39,524 bases of DNA from BS750m-G62 sp964577175 (GTDB lineage: Bacteria > Planctomycetota > Phycisphaerae > FEN-1346): positions 1 through 39,524 of the forward strand of contig CAZNYC010000023.1 in assembly GCA_964577175.1 (NCBI GenBank), given 5' to 3'. This document shows positions 7,595 to 14,453 of the stretch, piece by piece. Under the pieces are notes generated by a model, which worked only from the letters and a program-made list of their open reading frames with translations, did not search any database and was not told the origin of the DNA. Position numbers and translations under genes: made by a program. Within the stretch, counting starts at the first letter, position 1. Every line of letters starts with the position of its first letter.

Positions 7595-8875
7595 ATGATC
7601 CGCCGCCGCCTGACCCTCGCCCTCACCGTTCTGCTCGTCCTCCTCGCCGCCGGACCCGTCCGGGCGGAGAACTGGCCCCAGTGGCGCGGGCCGCACTTCA
7701 ACGGTTCCTCCACCGAAACGGACCTCCCCACGACGTTCTCGACGACCGAGAACGTGACGTGGACGGCCAGGCTGCCGGGCGTCGGCGCCTCGACGCCCAT
7801 CGTCTGGGGCGACCGCGTCTTCATCACCGCCCAGGTGCCGCACAACAAGGCCCTGTGGGCCCTGTGCCTCGACCGCGGCGACGGGTCCGTCCTGTGGCGG
7901 AAGCCGATGGGCCGGGGCTTCTCGAACAAGCAGGGCAACACGGGGGCGTCGCCGTCGGCCATCACCGACGGCACGACCGTGTGGTTCCACGTCGGTAACG
8001 GGGAACTCGCGGCCTTCGATTTCGACGGGAACGAGACGTGGCGTCGCAACATCGCCAAGGACCACGGCCCGTTCGACCTCCTCTGGGATTACGGGGCCAC
8101 GGGCCTGTTGTACGACGGCCGGCTGTACATCCCCGTCATCCACGGGGCCCTGCGAAAAGGGCCGGGCGACAAGAGTTTTCTCCTGTGCGTCGATCCCGCC
8201 ACCGGCAAGGACCTGTGGAAACAGCCGCGCCCGAGCGACGCCGCACGCGAGGCCAAGCAGGCCTACACCACGCCGATTCCCGCCAAGATGGGCGGCCGGA
8301 CGGTCATCCTCGTGGGCGGCGCCGATTACACGACCGCCCACGATGCCGCCACCGGCAAGGAGGTCTGGCGGACGCCGTCGTACAATCCCGTGCCGGACCC
8401 GAACTTCCGGACGATCGTCTCGCCGGCCGTCTCGAAGGGCATCGTGCCGGTGTGCGCCCCGCGCGGGGGTCGACGCATCTACGGGGCACCGCTCGGCCGC
8501 CCCGACACGTGGGCGTGGACGCAGAAGACCGACGCCCCGGACGTCTGCACGCCGCTCGTCTGGCAGGACGACTTCTTCGTCCTCGTCGGCACGCACAAGC
8601 GGATGCTCCGCCTCCGCCCGACGACCGGCGAGACGGTGTGGGAGGGCGACCTGCCCGTGAAGACGAAGTTCCAGGCCTCGCCGACGGGGGCGGACGGCAA
8701 GATCTATTGCCTCAGCATGAGCGGCGAGGCGGTGGTCCTCTCGGCGGCCGGCGGCGAGGTGCTCCACCGGACGGACATGGGCGGCAAGGGCGTGCGGGCG
8801 TCCGTCGCCATCGCCGACGGCCAACTCTTCCTCCGGACCGACGCGAAGGTGTACTGCATCGGCCGGCGGCTATAG
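7595..8875 (+). CDS. Secreted PQQ-like beta-propeller repeat protein
   Basis: This 426-residue protein has an export signal (LTLALTVLLVLLAAGPVRA, about residues 6-24) followed at once by NWPQWRGPHFNG, the characteristic opening of PQQ-like propeller proteins common in planctomycetes. Repeated blades follow, each ending in tryptophan-docking motifs such as LDRGDGSVLWRKP, DFDGNETWRRN, VDPATGKDLWKQ, HDAATGKEVWRTP and LRPTTGETVWEG. The fold is that of BamB and quinoprotein dehydrogenases, but no dehydrogenase catalytic set is evident, so a binding or scaffold role outside the cytoplasm is more likely than redox catalysis. GGAAGGAAGA lies just upstream of the ATG. It stands alone on the plus strand, with its own promoter. 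Confidence 0.85.
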   Translation: MIRRRLTLALTVLLVLLAAGPVRAENWPQWRGPHFNGSSTETDLPTTFSTTENVTWTARLPGVGASTPIVWGDRVFITAQVPHNKALWALCLDRGDGSVLWRKPMGRGFSNKQGNTGASPSAITDGTTVWFHVGNGELAAFDFDGNETWRRNIAKDHGPFDLLWDYGATGLLYDGRLYIPVIHGALRKGPGDKSFLLCVDPATGKDLWKQPRPSDAAREAKQAYTTPIPAKMGGRTVILVGGADYTTAHDAATGKEVWRTPSYNPVPDPNFRTIVSPAVSKGIVPVCAPRGGRRIYGAPLGRPDTWAWTQKTDAPDVCTPLVWQDDFFVLVGTHKRMLRLRPTTGETVWEGDLPVKTKFQASPTGADGKIYCLSMSGEAVVLSAAGGEVLHRTDMGGKGVRASVAIADGQLFLRTDAKVYCIGRRL

Positions 8876-8895
8876 CACGTTAAGTTAGGATGGTA

Positions 8896-8924
8896 GCGCG
8901 GCGGGTCTGGAGCACCCGCCGCGC
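8896..8924. repeat. REP-like palindrome GCGCGGCGGGT…ACCCGCCGCGC, copy 1
   Basis: A perfect 11-bp stem with a 7-base loop, 20 bases downstream of the propeller gene stop codon. The same stem recurs at 9659-9686 and 12786-12813, with variants at 9709-9760, 10784-10835 and 22716-22743. It may stop or stabilise the upstream mRNA, but lacks a T-tract. Confidence 0.7.
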
Positions 8925-8995
8925 GCCAAACGTCGGCGGCATGAAGCGCAGTGGCCTGCGGAGAACCACCGCGCTACCACCCGGGGGGGAGGGAG

Positions 8996-9190
8996 TGCCG
9001 CGGCACGCCGCGGCCTACCAGCTCGACGGCAGTGCCTGAGTGCCTGAGTCACGGCCGCGGCCGAAGGCCGCTTTGGAGTGCGGTGCCCCGGCACCGCTTT
9101 GGCTCGCGGCTCGTGGCTCGCGGCTCGCGGCCCTCTGCCGCGGCACGCCGCGGCCTACCAGCTCGACGGCAGTGCCTGAGTGCCTGAGTC
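8996..9190. repeat. 55-base direct repeat ending at an N gap
   Basis: Bases 8996-9050 and 9136-9190 are the same 55-mer, containing the CCGCGGCACGCCGCGG palindrome and a doubled GTGCCTGA. The second copy is the last 55 bases before the gap. Between them is another palindrome (GAGTGCGGTGCC near 9075 pairing with GGCACCGC). The spacer 8876-9813 contains only such repeats, one gap and a promoter candidate. Confidence 0.8.
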
Positions 9191-9290
9191 NNNNNNNNNN
9201 NNNNNNNNNNNNNNNNNNNNNNNNNNNNNNNNNNNNNNNNNNNNNNNNNNNNNNNNNNNNNNNNNNNNNNNNNNNNNNNNNNNNNNNNNN
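9191..9290. other. Assembly gap of 100 N
   Basis: Each flank ends in a 55-mer that is repeated on its own side of the gap, so assembly stopped at a tangled repeat. The missing length is unknown. Confidence 0.95.
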
Positions 9291-9409
9291 TCGTGGGTGC
9301 AAGCCCCCGCCCTACGGCTGCCGCGGCACGCCGCGGCCTACGGGCTGCGAATGCTCGTGGGTGCAAGCCCCCGCCCTACGGCTGCCGCGGCACGCCGCGG
9401 CCTACGGGC
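9291..9409. repeat. 55-base direct repeat beginning at an N gap
   Basis: Bases 9291-9345 and 9355-9409 are the same 55-mer, separated by 9 bases. Each carries GTGGGTGCAAGCCCCC and the CCGCGGCACGCCGCGG palindrome. The first copy is the first 55 bases after the gap, mirroring the situation on the other side. Confidence 0.8.
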
Positions 9410-9577
9410 GCCCGGCCGGGCCACACGGCAGATGCGCGTGGGTACAGCCACCCATCGTACGACTACACTCTCAATGGGCCGCCGTTTCAACCCTTTTTCG
9501 GGCCCATCCGGCCACGCCGCGGCAAATGTCAAAAACGCGGGAAATTGACCTGCATCAAGGCATCGCGCCCAGCGGTA

Positions 9578-9586
9578 TGCGATAAT
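9578..9586 (+). promoter_or_regulatory. Possible extended -10 element upstream of the HD gene
   Basis: TGC followed by GATAAT fits an extended -10 box. No good -35 lies 16-18 bases upstream. If used, the leader of about 220 bases before the ATG at 9814 would include two palindromic repeats. Confidence 0.3.
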
Positions 9587-9658
9587 GGCCACAGTAGACG
9601 GCCGGCGTATAGCGGCATGGGACGCCGCGGCAAGCCTGCCACTACAACGCGAACTCGT

Positions 9659-9686
9659 GCGCGGCGGGTCTCCGCACCCGCCGCGC
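9659..9686. repeat. REP-like palindrome GCGCGGCGGGT…ACCCGCCGCGC, copy 2
   Basis: The 11-bp stem is perfect, with a 6-base loop. The whole 28-base unit is identical to that at 12786-12813. Confidence 0.75.
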
Positions 9687-9708
9687 AGCAAAGAAGAAGG
9701 CGCTTCGA

Positions 9709-9760
9709 GCGCGGTGGGTATCCCTCGGCTGCGCTCGGGACAGGCGCCGACCCACCGCGC
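9709..9760 (+). repeat. 52-base palindrome-ended element, left copy
   Basis: The ends GCGCGGTGGGT and ACCCACCGCGC are 11-base perfect inverted repeats around a 30-base core starting ATCCCTCGGCTGCGCTCGGG. An element of the same length with the core inverted (29 of 30 bases match) lies at 10784-10835, on the other side of the HD gene. Confidence 0.75.
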
Positions 9761-9813
9761 CACACACCGACCGAGCGTTGCCGTACTGGAAACGGAAGAG
9801 GAAAGGGCCGGCC

Positions 9814-10554
9814 ATGGCCATCCGACGCTGCCCCGGACAGGACACCCGCTTCTGGCGGCCGGAGGACGTCTCCGAGAGCCCGTGCCCCGCCTGCGGGTAC
9901 GCCGTCGAATTCTTCAAGGACGAGCCCCGCCGCCGGTGCCCGGAGTGCGGCACGCGGGCGGCGAACCCGCACTTCGACGCCGGCTGTGCCAAGTGGTGCC
10001 AGTTCGCGGAGGCGTGTCTCGGCTCGGCCGCCATCGACCAGCAGGAGGGCGCGGCCCTGGCGGACACGCTCGTCGAGGAGATGAAGACGGTCTTCGGCGA
10101 CGACGCGCGGCGCATCCGGCACGCCCTGGCGGTGCTCGAGTATGCGGAGCGGATTCTCGGCGAGGAACCGGAGGCCGACCCGCTCGTCGTCAAGGCCGCC
10201 GCCGTCCTCCACGACATCGGCATCCACGCGGCGGAGGCGAAGTACGGGTGCGCGGCACCGAAGTGGCAGGAACACGAAGGGCCGCCCATCGCCCGGGCCA
10301 TCCTCCAGCGGCACGGCGTGGACGCCGACCGCACGGAGCACGTCCTGGGGATCATCGCCAGCCACCACAGCGCCCACGACATCGACAGTCCCGAGTTCCG
10401 GATCATCTGGGACGCCGACCACCTCGTGAACTTTCAGGAGGACGGCGTGCCGGAGGGAGGCGAAAGGCGCGAGGCGATCATCGACCGGGTCTTCCGGACG
10501 GAGGCCGGCAAGCGCCTGGCCCGGACGGTCCTGGCGGCGCAGGGCGAGGCGTAG
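9814..10554 (+). CDS. Zinc-ribbon HD-domain phosphohydrolase next to hcp
   Basis: This 246-residue cytoplasmic protein joins two parts. An N-terminal zinc ribbon has CPAC at residues 24-27 and CPEC at 42-45, followed by a second Cys group (CAKWCQFAEAC, 59-69). A C-terminal HD domain has His103 (IRHALAVLEYAERIL), His133-Asp134 (AAAVLHDIGIHAA), His184-His185 (IIASHHSAHD) and Asp200 (IIWDADHLVNF), a complete metal-binding set. HD proteins of this kind hydrolyse phosphoesters or nucleotides; the substrate is unknown. A purine-rich GGAAGAGGAAAGGG run precedes the ATG at 9814. The next gene is hcp, and Cys-rich HD proteins beside hcp are known in anaerobes, so a role in nitrosative stress is a reasonable inference. 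The gene is bracketed by inverted 52-base repeats. Confidence 0.8.
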   Translation: MAIRRCPGQDTRFWRPEDVSESPCPACGYAVEFFKDEPRRRCPECGTRAANPHFDAGCAKWCQFAEACLGSAAIDQQEGAALADTLVEEMKTVFGDDARRIRHALAVLEYAERILGEEPEADPLVVKAAAVLHDIGIHAAEAKYGCAAPKWQEHEGPPIARAILQRHGVDADRTEHVLGIIASHHSAHDIDSPEFRIIWDADHLVNFQEDGVPEGGERREAIIDRVFRTEAGKRLARTVLAAQGEA

Positions 10555-10578
10555 GCCGCGACGCGCCGCGGCGTTAGA

Positions 10579-10788
10579 GTGCGGCGGCGCGGGCGCCGCT
10601 TTGCCGTTGCAAGGAACGATGAGTTGCCGCGCGNNNNNNNNNNNNNNNNNNNNNNNNNNNNNNNNNNNNNNNNNNNNNNNNNNNNNNNNNNNNNNNNNNN
10701 NNNNNNNNNNNNNNNNNNNNNNNNNNNNNNNNNGTGCGGCGGCGCGGGCGCCGCTTTGCCGTTGCAAGGAACGATGAGTTGCCGCGCG
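10579..10788. repeat. Identical 55-mers on both sides of an N gap
   Basis: Bases 10579-10633 and 10734-10788 are the same 55-mer (starting GTGCGGCGGCGCGGGCGCCG), separated only by 100 Ns. As at 6.8 kb, the exact 55-base identity is an assembly signature. The 10555-11043 spacer contains only this, the inverted 52-base element and the module at 10848. Confidence 0.85.
10634..10733. other. Assembly gap of 100 N
   Basis: Placeholder gap between two identical 55-mers upstream of hcp. It does not interrupt a recognisable gene, but may hide part of the hcp regulatory region or extra repeat copies. Confidence 0.95.
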
Positions 10789-10835
10789 GCGGGTCGGCGC
10801 CTGTCCCGAGCGCAGCCGAGGGACACCCGCCGCGC
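10784..10835 (-). repeat. 52-base palindrome-ended element, right copy (inverted)
   Basis: The ends GCGCGGCGGGT and ACCCGCCGCGC flank a 30-base core that is the reverse complement of the core at 9720-9749 (29 of 30). The first 5 bases belong also to the repeated 55-mer at the gap edge. Confidence 0.75.
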
Positions 10836-10839
10836 GAGG

Positions 10840-10908
10840 CGCCCGGTGCCACGGATTGCTTGCCAATCCGTGATCTCCCGGCCGGACAAGACCGGCCGGG
10901 CCACACGG
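10840..10908 (+). repeat. Double-hairpin module, copy A
   Basis: GCCCGGTGCCACGGATTG, a loop and CAATCCGTG form a hairpin, followed by CCCGGCCGG-ACAAG-ACCGGCCGG and GGCCACAC. Near-identical modules lie at 12819-12887 and 16885-17040. All are in spacers ahead of plus-strand genes (hcp, fprA, asnB). Confidence 0.7.
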
Positions 10909-11043
10909 CAACAAGACCGGCCGGGCCACACATGGCGCGCGGGAATGGAGCGCGCGGCGCGCGGCGCGGCGGCCCGGGAGGCCCACCGCGCGGGAATTCA
11001 GGAACAGGGAATCGGACGGCGAGTCACTCTGAAAGGAGACGTC

Positions 11044-12708
11044 ATGAACATGTTCTGTTACCAATGCGAGCAGACGGCCAAGGGCGAGGGCTGCACGGCC
11101 CACGGCGTGTGCGGGAAGGACCCGGAGACCGCCGCCCTCCAGGACCTGCTGGTCCACCAGGCGCGGGGCGTGGCGCAGTACGCCCGCCGGGCCCGGGAAC
11201 TCGGCGCCGCCACCCCCGAGGCCGACCGGTTCGTCCTCGAGGCCCTCTTCGCCGCCGTCACGAACGTGGACTTCGATCCCGAACGCCTCGCCGAGACGGT
11301 CCGCCGCGGCGCCGCGGTCCGCGACCGCACGCGCGAGGTGTACGAGCAGGCCTGCCGCGCCGCCGGCCAGGAGCCGGAGCCACTCTCCGGCGACGCCGCC
11401 ATCGACCCCGCCGACGACCTCCAGGGGATGATCCGCCAGGGCGAGGACCTCAGCATCCAGAACCGCATCGACTCGCTCGGCGAGGACGTGACCGGCCTGG
11501 AGGAACTCATCACCTACGGCCTGAAGGGCGCGGCCGCCTACGCCGACCACGCCCGTATCCTCGGCGTCGAGGACGACGGCATCTACGCCTCGTTCCACGA
11601 GATGCTCGATTACCTGGCCGATAACCCGACCGACGTCGACGGCCTGCTCGGCAAGGCGCTGGCCACGGGCGAGTTGAACCTGCGGGTCATGGAGCGGCTC
11701 GACGAGGCCAACACCGGCGCCTACGGGCACCCGGAACCCACCGAGGCCCGCGTCACGCCCGTCGCCGGCAAGGCCATCGTCGTCTCCGGCCACGACCTGA
11801 AAGACCTGAAGATGCTCCTCGAGCAGACCGAGGGCAAAGGCATCCGCGTATACACGCATGGCGAGATGCTGCCGTGCCTCGCCTACCCCGAATTGAAGAA
11901 GCACGAGCACCTCGCCGGCAACTACGGCGGGGCGTGGCAGGATCAGCGGCAGGAGTTCGACGAGTTCCCCGGCGCCATCCTCATGACGACCAACTGCATC
12001 CAGAAACCCAAGGAATCGTACAAGGACCGCATCTTCACGACGGGCCTGGTGGCCTGGCCGGGCGTGGCGCACATCGAGGAAGGGCCAGGCGGGCAGAAGG
12101 ACTTCGCGCCGGTCATCGAGGCGGCGCTGGCGGCTCCCGGCTTCGCCGAGGACGCCGAGGCCAAGACCATCCCCATCGGCTTCGCCCGCAACGCCGTGAT
12201 GGGCGCGGCCGAGACCGTGGTCGAGGCCGTCAAGGGCGGACAGATCCGTCACTTCTTCCTCATCGGCGGGTGCGACGGCGCCAAGCCCGGCCGCAACTAT
12301 TACACCCAGTTCGCCCAGGCCGTGCCGGACGACTGCGTCATCCTGACGCTGGCGTGCGGCAAGTACCGGTTCAACAAACTGGACTTCGGGACGATCGGCG
12401 GCTTGCCGCGGCTGCTGGACTGCGGCCAGTGCAACGATGCGTACTCGGCCATCCGGGTCGCGTCGGCCCTGGCGGAGGCGTTCGACTGCGGCGTCAACGA
12501 CCTGCCCCTGAGTTTTATCCTGAGTTGGTACGAGCAGAAGGCGGTGGCCATCCTCCTGACGCTCCTGCACCTGGGTGTGCGCGACATGCGCCTCGGCCCG
12601 AGCCTGCCGGCGTTCGTCACACCCGCCGCCCTCGACATCCTGGCCGAGAAGTTCAACGTCTCCCCCATCGGCACTGCGGAGGACGACCTGGCGGCGTGCC
12701 TGGCGTAG
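11044..12708 (+). CDS. hcp: Hydroxylamine reductase / hybrid-cluster protein, class I
   Basis: This 554-residue protein is full length for Hcp. The N-terminus MNMFCYQCEQTAKGEGCTAH carries Cys5, Cys8, Cys17 and, in HGVCGK, Cys23. The Cx2Cx8Cx5C spacing is that of class I, [4Fe-4S]-binding, anaerobe-type Hcp rather than the [2Fe-2S] class II. The hybrid 4Fe-2O-2S cluster ligands are all present: His in GAYGHPEPT, Glu in HGEMLPC, Cys318 in TTNCIQ, Cys410 in IGGCDGAKPG (the persulfide position), Cys in LACGKYRFN, Cys in DCGQCND and Glu in WYEQKAVA. Hcp acts on hydroxylamine in vitro and on nitric oxide in vivo. AAGGAG lies about 6 bases upstream of the ATG. The neighbours, an HD protein and a flavodiiron protein, fit a nitrosative or oxidative stress group. 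Confidence 0.97.
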   Translation: MNMFCYQCEQTAKGEGCTAHGVCGKDPETAALQDLLVHQARGVAQYARRARELGAATPEADRFVLEALFAAVTNVDFDPERLAETVRRGAAVRDRTREVYEQACRAAGQEPEPLSGDAAIDPADDLQGMIRQGEDLSIQNRIDSLGEDVTGLEELITYGLKGAAAYADHARILGVEDDGIYASFHEMLDYLADNPTDVDGLLGKALATGELNLRVMERLDEANTGAYGHPEPTEARVTPVAGKAIVVSGHDLKDLKMLLEQTEGKGIRVYTHGEMLPCLAYPELKKHEHLAGNYGGAWQDQRQEFDEFPGAILMTTNCIQKPKESYKDRIFTTGLVAWPGVAHIEEGPGGQKDFAPVIEAALAAPGFAEDAEAKTIPIGFARNAVMGAAETVVEAVKGGQIRHFFLIGGCDGAKPGRNYYTQFAQAVPDDCVILTLACGKYRFNKLDFGTIGGLPRLLDCGQCNDAYSAIRVASALAEAFDCGVNDLPLSFILSWYEQKAVAILLTLLHLGVRDMRLGPSLPAFVTPAALDILAEKFNVSPIGTAEDDLAACLA

Positions 12709-12785
12709 AAACGGCGGCGAGCGAGGGAACAAGGCATCGAGGAACGGCAACGACCACGGCACACGGCAAGCCATGGATGAAGGTT

Positions 12786-12813
12786 GCGCGGCGGGTCTCC
12801 GCACCCGCCGCGC
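12786..12813. repeat. REP-like palindrome GCGCGGCGGGT…ACCCGCCGCGC, copy 3
   Basis: Identical to the 28-base unit at 9659-9686. It is about 80 bases downstream of the hcp stop codon and could act as a 3' stabilising hairpin. The 12709-13005 spacer otherwise holds copy B of the double-hairpin module and a promoter element. Confidence 0.75.
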
Positions 12814-12818
12814 GAGGC

Positions 12819-12887
12819 GCCCGGTGCCACGGATTGCTCGTCAATCCGTGTTCTCCCGGCCGGACAAGACCGGCCGCGCCACACGAG
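12819..12887 (+). repeat. Double-hairpin module, copy B
   Basis: CCGGTGCCACGGATTG, CAATCCGTG, then CCGGCCGGACAAG-ACCGGCCG and GCCACAC. It differs from copy A at only a few bases. It lies in the spacer between hcp and fprA. Confidence 0.7.
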
Positions 12888-12944
12888 CGCCGGCCGCGGT
12901 GCCGCCAAATGCGCCGACCCCTGCACGGCACGTCTCCCCGACGC

Positions 12945-12950
12945 TATAAT
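12945..12950 (+). promoter_or_regulatory. Consensus -10 box upstream of fprA
   Basis: A perfect TATAAT at 12945-12950. The -35 position 17 bases upstream (TGCACG, 12922-12927) is weak, so an activator may be needed. The predicted leader to the ATG at 13006 is about 50 bases. Confidence 0.45.
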
Positions 12951-13005
12951 GGATGCCCGGCATGGCATGAATCGCAACAACGGGGTCTGACAGGAGACAT
13001 GACGA

Positions 13006-14199
13006 ATGCGCGAACCACTGGCCGACGGCGTCGAATGGGTGGGCGTGGTGGACTGGGGCCTGAGGCACTTCCACGGGCACGAACTCTCGACCCATCGCGG
13101 TTCGTCGTACAACGCCTACCTGGTGCGCGACGAGAAGACCGCCCTCGTCGATACCGTGTGGGCCCCGTTTGCCGACGAGTTCCTCGCGGGCCTCCGCGAG
13201 GCCGTCGACCCCGCCGGGATCGATTACATCATCGTTAACCACGCCGAGCCGGACCATTCCGGCGCCCTGCCGCACCTGGTCCGCGAGTGTCCGAACGCCA
13301 CGGTCGTCTGCTCGAAGAAGGGGGCCGAGAGCATCCCCGGCCAGTACCACGGGGACTGGGAGTTGCAAACCGTCGGCACGGGCGACCGCATCGGCCTGGG
13401 CGAGCGCGAACTCGTCTTCGTCGAGGCCCCCATGCTCCACTGGCCGGACAGCATGTTCACGTACCTCGCCCCGGACGGCATCCTCATGCCGAACGATGCC
13501 TTCGGCCAGCATTACGCCACGGCCTACCGGTTCAACGACCAGGTGGACCGGGACGAACTGTGGCAGGAGGCGCTGAAGTATTACGCAAACATCCTGACGC
13601 CGTTCAGTCCGATGGTGTCGAAAAAGATCGATGAGTTGCTCGACCTGGAGTTGCCCGTCGAGATGATCGCGCCGAGCCACGGGGTCCTGTGGCGCGACGA
13701 ACCGCTCCAGATCGTCCAGGCGTACCGCGAGTGGGCCGCCCAGAAGGGCGAGGTGCGGGCCGTCGTCCTCTACGACACGATGTGGCAGGCCACCCGCCGG
13801 ATGGCCGAGGCCGTCGGCGAGGGCCTAGCCGAAGAAGGCGTCCTCTACAAACTCCTGCACCTGTCCGTCACCGACCGCAACGACGCGCTGGTGGAACTGT
13901 TCCGGTCGCGCGGCATCGCGATCGGGTCGCCGACGCTGAACAACGGCCTGCTGCCGACGGTCATGCCGATCCTGGAGGACTGCCGGGGCCTGAAGTTCCG
14001 CAACAAGGTGGGGGCGGCGTTCGGGTCCTACGGCTGGTCGGGCGAGGGCGTGGACCTGATCGAGAAACATTTCGAGACGTGCAAGATTCCGCTCGCGGCC
14101 GAGGGGGTCCTGGCGAAGTGGCAGCCGACCGAGGAGGACCTTGACCGCTGCCGCGACCTCGGCCGGGCCGTGGCGGCGAAGGTGAAGGAGGCGGGATAA
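13006..14199 (+). CDS. fprA: Flavodiiron protein (FprA-type NO/O2 reductase)
   Basis: This 397-residue protein has the two-domain flavodiiron layout. The metallo-beta-lactamase-like half (about 1-250) carries all diiron ligands: His79, Glu81, Asp83 and His84 in NHAEPDHSG, His145 in PMLHWPDSM, Asp164 in PNDAFGQH and His225 in APSHGVLWR. The flavodoxin half (about 250-395) has the FMN-binding loops YDTMWQATRRMAEAV, GSPTLNNG and FGSYGWSGEG. It lacks the C-terminal rubredoxin of NorV, so it should need a separate electron donor. It reduces O2 to water or NO to N2O in the cytoplasm of anaerobes. The ATG at 13006 has AGGAGA 8 bases upstream. Together with hcp it forms a protective pair. Its last 33 bases are duplicated downstream. 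Confidence 0.96.
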   Translation: MREPLADGVEWVGVVDWGLRHFHGHELSTHRGSSYNAYLVRDEKTALVDTVWAPFADEFLAGLREAVDPAGIDYIIVNHAEPDHSGALPHLVRECPNATVVCSKKGAESIPGQYHGDWELQTVGTGDRIGLGERELVFVEAPMLHWPDSMFTYLAPDGILMPNDAFGQHYATAYRFNDQVDRDELWQEALKYYANILTPFSPMVSKKIDELLDLELPVEMIAPSHGVLWRDEPLQIVQAYREWAAQKGEVRAVVLYDTMWQATRRMAEAVGEGLAEEGVLYKLLHLSVTDRNDALVELFRSRGIAIGSPTLNNGLLPTVMPILEDCRGLKFRNKVGAAFGSYGWSGEGVDLIEKHFETCKIPLAAEGVLAKWQPTEEDLDRCRDLGRAVAAKVKEAG

Positions 14200-14323
14200 C
14201 TCCCTCTCCCTTGACGGGAGAGGGCAGGGGTGAGGGTGCCGAAAATCCAAGTAATGCAGTAACGTGGTGACGGAGTAACGAAGGCAGGCCGTGGCGGCGA
14301 AGGTGAAGGAGGCGGGATAACTC
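14166..14323. repeat. 37-base duplication of the fprA 3' end around an 84-base insert
   Basis: Bases 14166-14202 (final codons and stop of fprA) are repeated exactly at 14287-14323. Between them is an 84-base segment that starts with the CCCTCTCCC hairpin. The layout is that of an insertion flanked by a long target duplication, or of slipped-strand duplication. Confidence 0.8.
14202..14238 (-). repeat. Palindromic intergenic repeat, CCCTCTCCC hairpin family, copy 2
   Basis: A 9-bp stem CCCTCTCCC/GGGAGAGGG with TTGAC loop at 14202-14224, then GGGGTGAGGGTG. It is the reverse complement of the unit at 346-383. It sits 3 bases after the fprA stop codon and may serve as a transcript-end hairpin, although no T-run follows. 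Confidence 0.7.
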
Positions 14324-14453
14324 GAGTGTTCGGCTCGGGGAGTCCCCGTACCCACCGCGCAGCAGCAGGCGCGATTGTCATCTCGACCGAGGGCTTGAGC
14401 GCAAAGATCTCGCCGGGTGTTTCACGGCGCGGCTTGCGCGGCGAGCAGTTCCG

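Noticed and set aside
7021..7598. Repeated short proteins encoded by the 180-base tandem duplication
   Set aside because: All frames on both strands are open because of base composition. None has a ribosome site, and the sequence has hairpin character.
7011..9409. CRISPR array
   Set aside because: Repeats are few, of 55 or 180 bases, without regular unique spacers of 30-40 bases, and no cas genes are present.
9529..12804. Minus-strand open frame of 1091 codons spanning the HD and hcp genes
   Set aside because: It is antisense to well-supported genes, crosses an N gap and contains low-complexity Arg/Pro/Val-rich text. Long antisense frames are expected at this GC content.
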